DNA from: JBFMDU01 sp034431935
GTDB taxonomy: Bacteria > Chloroflexota > Dehalococcoidia > GIF9 > JBFMDU01
Direction: 5' to 3'
Assembly: GCA_034431935.1 (NCBI GenBank)
Contig: DAOUCU010000050.1
Coordinates: forward strand, 1 to 32,657
Length of the DNA stretch: 32,657 bases
Part shown: piece by piece, positions 30,565 to 32,657 of the stretch
Position numbering within the stretch: the stretch's first letter is position 1
Layout of the letters: each line of letters opens with the position of its first letter
The notes under the pieces: model-generated
What the model saw: only the letters and a program-made list of their open reading frames with translations
Told to the model about the DNA's origin: nothing
Databases searched by the model: none
Position numbers and translations under genes: made by a program

Positions 30565-30630
30565 GGCAGGGGTGCTGGCGGCGGTGGGAAAACGGCGGCC
30601 GGGGCCGCCGTTTTGATAACCACCCCTGCC
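30565..30630 (+). terminator. Long two-part hairpin between hisS and gyrB: terminator or gyrB leader attenuator
   Basis: An outer perfect 10-bp stem pairs GGCAGGGGTG (30565-30574) with CACCCCTGCC (30621-30630). An inner perfect 12-bp repeat pairs AAAACGGCGGCC (30589-30600) with GGCCGCCGTTTT (30603-30614). The inner stem ends in TTTT, so it could terminate hisS transcription 150 bp downstream. It also lies downstream of an extended -10 element, so it may be a leader structure in the gyrB message. The two outer and inner stems can form together. Confidence 0.6.
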
Positions 30631-30688
30631 CGCACTCCGCGTTTTCATATAGCTCGACAGCAACTACCACGGAAACGGCAGCAACACC

Positions 30689-32608
30689 ATGACACAACAG
30701 CCGAACCACAATAACCATAACCACTATACCGCCGAGGACATCCGCGTCATCGAGAGCCTCGAGGCCGTCCGCATGCGTCCGGGCATGTACATCGGCAGTA
30801 CCGATGTCCATGGCCTGCACCACCTCGTCTACGAAATCGTCTACAACGCCATCGATGAGGCTATGGCCGGGTACTGCACCCGCATCCAGGTGACCATGCA
30901 CGCCGACGGTGCGGTAAGCGTCGCTGACGACGGCCGCGGCATACCGGTCGATATTCACCCGGACACCAAAGTCTCCGCCCTGGAAACAGTGATGACCCGG
31001 CTCCACGCCGGCGCCAAATTCGGCGGGGAAAGCTACAAGGTCTCCAGCGGCCTGCACGGCGTCGGTGCCACCGTGGTCAACGCCCTCTCCTCATGGTTCA
31101 AAGTCGAGGTGCGGCGCGACGGCAAGCGCTATTTCCAGGAATACAAGCGCGGCAAGCCAATTAAGCCGGTCGAGGCAGTAGGCACGGCTGATGGCACCGG
31201 CACCACCGTCACCTTCATGGCCGACCGCGAGATTTTCAGCGAGACCAGCTATAACTTCGACACCATCGCCGACCGCCTCCGGGAGCTGGCCTACCTTAAC
31301 AAGGGCATTGAGATTACCCTTATCAGCCAGCAGGACGGCCGCGAGATTACCTTCTACTTCGAAGGCGGTATCGCCAGTCTGGTGCGCCGCCTCAACCGCG
31401 ACAGGGGTGTCCTCCACCCCCTGCCCATTTACCTTTCCGCCACCCAGGAGAGCACCAGCATCGAAGTGGCCCTCCAGTATAACGACAGCTACACCGAAAA
31501 CGCCATCAGTTTTGCCAACTGCGTCAACACCAGAGACGGCGGTACCCACCTGACGGGATTCAAGACCGCCCTCACCCGTGCTATTAACGCCTATGCCGTT
31601 AAGAACAGGCTGGTCAAGGACAACGACCTGAGCCTCATCGGCGAGGACACCCGCGCCGGCCTGACATCGGTAGTCAGCGTCAGGGTGCGGCAGGCCCAGT
31701 TTGAAGGCCAGACTAAAGGCCGCCTCGGCAACGCCGAGGTCAAGACCCATGTTGAAACGGCAGTATTCGACGGCCTGACGGTGTACTTCGAACAGCACCC
31801 CGATGAGGCCAGGGCGATAGTCGACAAGTGCATCACCGCCGCCAGGGCCCGCGAGGCCGCACGGCGTGCCCGCGAGTCAATCATCAAGAAGGGCGGGCTG
31901 GACGGCTCGGCTCTCCCCGGAAAGCTGGCGGAATGCTCGGAGCGCGACCCGGAGGTCTGCGAGCTTTACCTGGTTGAGGGCGATTCCGCCGGCGGCTCGG
32001 CCAAGCAGGGCCGCGACCGGCGCTTCCAGGCCATCCTTCCCCTCCGCGGCAAGATACTGAACGTGGAAAAGGCCCCCCAGGACAAGATGCTCCAGCACGA
32101 GGAAATCGCCGCCATTGTCACTGCCCTGGGCGCCGGCCTCGACCAGGAAATGAACCTGCCCAAACTCCGCTACAACCGCGTCATCATCATGACCGATGCC
32201 GATGTTGACGGCGCCCATATCCGCACCCTGCTCCTGACTTTCTTCTACCGCCATATGCCTGAACTCATTAACCAGGGCCACCTCTTCATTGCTCAGCCGC
32301 CGCTGTACCGTATCCAGGCCGGCAAGAATACCTACTGGGTATATTCGGAACAGGAGAAGGACGCCAAGCTCAGGGAGCTGAAGGGCAGCAAGGTCGAGGT
32401 CCAGCGCTACAAGGGCCTCGGCGAAATGAGCCCGGAACAGCTCTGGCAGACCACCATGAACCCGGAATCCCGGACCATGCTCAAGGTGGAGGTCGCCGAC
32501 GCCGTCGAGGCCGACCGCACTTTCTCCATGCTCATGGGCGATGAAGTGCCGCCGCGCAAGGCCTTCATCCAGACCTACGCCAAGCGCGTCAAGAACCTGG
32601 ATATCTAG
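30689..32608 (+). CDS. gyrB: DNA gyrase subunit B
   Basis: This 639-residue ATPase subunit supercoils DNA with GyrA. The GHKL ATPase has VRMRPGMYIGST, DDGRGIPV and GLHGVGATVVNALS. The transducer domain has the lysine loop in QTKGRLGN. TOPRIM has EGDSAGGSAKQGRDR with LPLRGKILN and the metal motif DADVDGAHIRTL. The C-terminus has RYKGLGEM and ends NLDI, as usual for intact GyrB. The short length matches the bacterial class that lacks the Gram-negative insertion. The ATG at 30689 has only a weak GGAAACGG; the N-terminal NHNNHNHY is an unusual Asn/His-rich leader. It could also be ParE, but the end sequence and length favour GyrB. Confidence 0.94.
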   Translation: MTQQPNHNNHNHYTAEDIRVIESLEAVRMRPGMYIGSTDVHGLHHLVYEIVYNAIDEAMAGYCTRIQVTMHADGAVSVADDGRGIPVDIHPDTKVSALETVMTRLHAGAKFGGESYKVSSGLHGVGATVVNALSSWFKVEVRRDGKRYFQEYKRGKPIKPVEAVGTADGTGTTVTFMADREIFSETSYNFDTIADRLRELAYLNKGIEITLISQQDGREITFYFEGGIASLVRRLNRDRGVLHPLPIYLSATQESTSIEVALQYNDSYTENAISFANCVNTRDGGTHLTGFKTALTRAINAYAVKNRLVKDNDLSLIGEDTRAGLTSVVSVRVRQAQFEGQTKGRLGNAEVKTHVETAVFDGLTVYFEQHPDEARAIVDKCITAARAREAARRARESIIKKGGLDGSALPGKLAECSERDPEVCELYLVEGDSAGGSAKQGRDRRFQAILPLRGKILNVEKAPQDKMLQHEEIAAIVTALGAGLDQEMNLPKLRYNRVIIMTDADVDGAHIRTLLLTFFYRHMPELINQGHLFIAQPPLYRIQAGKNTYWVYSEQEKDAKLRELKGSKVEVQRYKGLGEMSPEQLWQTTMNPESRTMLKVEVADAVEADRTFSMLMGDEVPPRKAFIQTYAKRVKNLDI

Positions 32609-32613
32609 CTCAG

Positions 32614-32657
32614 ACAGCGGTCATTGCGAAGGAGCGTCTGCGGCGGCCTGGTGTGGA
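32614..32657 (+). repeat. Possible dispersed intergenic repeat, cut off by the window end
   Basis: After gyrB the sequence contains CATTGCGAAGGAGCG followed by a GC-rich stretch. This resembles the GTCATTGCGAGGAGCG-type intergenic repeats I recall from several bacterial genomes. Only part is visible and no second copy lies in this window. Confidence 0.3.

Overview
The window looks like a chromosomal segment of a strictly anaerobic, hydrogen-metabolising bacterium, most likely a Dehalococcoidia-like member of the Chloroflexota. This placement is an inference. It rests on a cytoplasmic Mvh-type [NiFe] hydrogenase with a soluble HdrABC, moderately GC-rich DNA, soluble PAS histidine kinases, an alanine-rich extended ribosomal protein S20, and a relA/rpsT/hisS/gyrB housekeeping block. 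A 16S or marker-gene placement would decide it.

Region 1 (1-14356, all on the minus strand) is a hydrogen module. In transcription order it encodes HdrA (carrying an internal GltD-like NAD(P)H/FAD insertion), HdrC, HdrB, MvhD, MvhG and MvhA. These are followed by a compact, divergent sigma-54 factor, a soluble histidine kinase whose sensor half is an [FeFe]-hydrogenase-like domain with several Fe-S sites, and an NtrC-type sigma-54 activator. Next come a response regulator with a duplicated four-cysteine module and, truncated by the window edge, the hydrogenase maturation protease. A near-consensus -24/-12 sigma-54 promoter lies before the Cys-rich regulator (1588-1603). A plausible second one lies before hdrA (14082-14096), with a cluster of GACAG/CTGTC half-sites upstream at enhancer-like distances. 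Together these suggest a self-contained hydrogen/redox-sensing sigma-54 circuit that encodes its own sigma factor, activator, sensor and target enzyme. This is the most interesting part of the window.

Region 2 (14357-19379, minus) holds a GNAT acetyltransferase, then in transcription order tldD, tldE, a PAC2-family gene and a HEAT-repeat gene. The last four are packed with 0-3 bp gaps behind one sigma-70-type promoter (TTGCCC-N17-TACAAT).

Region 3 (19500-23220) has a small SWIM zinc-finger gene, folC convergent with it, and pyrF and ilvE. folC and pyrF are divergent, and each has an extended -10 element only 6 nt before its start codon, which predicts leaderless mRNAs. The hydrogenase protease, the GNAT gene and the PAS kinase show the same architecture.

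Region 4 (23300-26400, minus) encodes a 60-residue four-cysteine protein behind a possibly structured leader, an OmpR/KdpE-type regulator with a soluble PAS kinase, and a class II aldolase. Region 5 (26500-32657) holds relA/spoT followed by rpsT on the minus strand, divergent hisS, and gyrB with a long hairpin in its upstream region. I saw no rRNA, tRNA, CRISPR array, insertion sequence or prophage gene.
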